Source: Candidatus Jidaibacter sp. (lineage in GTDB: Bacteria > Pseudomonadota > Alphaproteobacteria > Rickettsiales > Midichloriaceae). From it: a stretch of DNA of 5,635 bases. The DNA lies in the NCBI GenBank assembly GCA_021298045.1, contig JAJTHY010000112.1, positions 1-5,635 of the forward strand. Direction: 5' to 3'. The position numbers and the translations under genes were made by a program. Position 1 is the first letter of the stretch; the number at the start of each line of letters is the position of its first letter. Positions 5,497-5,635 of the stretch are shown one piece after another. The notes below the pieces were generated by a model. It searched no databases. It saw only the letters and a program-made list of their open reading frames with translations, and was not told where the DNA came from.

Positions 5497-5635
5497 CAGG
5501 GCAACCGCATTAAAATCGTAGTAAAATAGAGATTAAAGTAATATTAAGTAAGCATTCAATATATTTATGGAGAATGCGTATGAAAGAAGTGGCAGTTAGT
5601 TTTTTAGATCATTTTAGAGATGTCAAAGATCCTAG
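5497..5635 (+). mobile_element. Left end of an ISAs1-family insertion sequence (continues past the right edge)
   Basis: The sequence CAGGGCAACCGCATTAAAAT starting at 5497 resembles the terminal inverted repeats I recall for ISAs1-family elements, whose ends read CAGGG inward and often carry the GCGGTTGCCCTG complement. It lies 83 bp upstream of a transposase start of that family. The right end and target-site duplication are outside the window, so the exact boundary is inferred. Activity cannot be judged from 139 bp. Confidence 0.68.
5580..5635 (+). CDS. ISAs1-family transposase, N-terminal fragment (runs off the right edge)
   Basis: An ATG at 5580 opens a frame of 18 complete codons: MKEVAVSFLDHFRDVKDP, with a final partial codon AG (R or S). 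The pattern of a short leader, L-x-x-x-F-x-x-(I/V/L)-x-D-P-R, is the signature start of the DDE_Tnp_1-associated N-terminal domain of ISAs1/H-repeat transposases (typically 'LLEHFADIPDPR'). A good ribosome site, GGAGA (5569-5573), lies six bases upstream and supports this start; the ATG at 5567 is out of frame. The catalytic DDE residues would be beyond the window, so intactness is unknown. Confidence 0.75.
   Translation, partial: MKEVAVSFLDHFRDVKDP

Noticed and set aside
1..5635. CRISPR array, tRNA or rRNA genes, phage or toxin-antitoxin system
   Set aside because: I saw no regularly spaced repeats, no tRNA-like cloverleaf sequences, and no defence or toxin motifs on either strand.

Overview
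The window looks like part of the chromosome of a flagellum-encoding alphaproteobacterium, most likely in the order Rickettsiales (for example a Midichloriaceae-type or early-branching Rickettsiaceae-type endosymbiont). This is inferred from the sequence and recalled family knowledge, with no database search. The evidence is the AT-rich base composition, an HslV with the alphaproteobacterial-style N-terminal propeptide, a Rickettsia 17 kDa surface-antigen-type lipoprotein, a single nuo gene away from the rest of a nuo operon, an ankyrin-repeat gene and an insertion sequence.

Layout: (1) Positions 1-134, minus strand, hold the N-terminus of an ankyrin-repeat protein, cut by the left edge. Its leader (135-254) has an extended -10 promoter candidate inside an imperfect ~30 bp tandem duplication. 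(2) 255-1700, minus, is nuoN, an antiporter-like membrane subunit of respiratory complex I. (3) 1701-1844 is a 144 bp divergent intergenic region. (4) 1845-2399, plus, is hslV, the proteolytic subunit of the HslUV protease; no hslU follows. (5) 2400-2587 is a leader with nested inverted repeats that could form a structured RNA or a small palindromic repeat. (6) 2588-4372 is fliD (filament cap), overlapping by 4 bp with (7) 4369-4866, a small helical protein that is probably the flagellin chaperone FliS. (8) 4921-5409 encodes a 17 kDa antigen/glycine-zipper lipoprotein, followed by a terminator-like structure. (9) From about 5497 to the right edge is the left end of an ISAs1-family insertion sequence, with a terminal-repeat-like CAGGGC sequence and the first 18 codons of its transposase.

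Functionally the window mixes unrelated housekeeping roles (respiration, proteolysis), a two-gene flagellar filament-assembly unit, and surface or host-interaction candidates (17 kDa lipoprotein, ankyrin protein). This fits a shuffled genome in which ancestral operons (nuo, hslVU, flagellar) have been split. No complete novel system is visible. The most interesting unexplained signal is the nested, mutually exclusive pairing potential between hslV and fliD.
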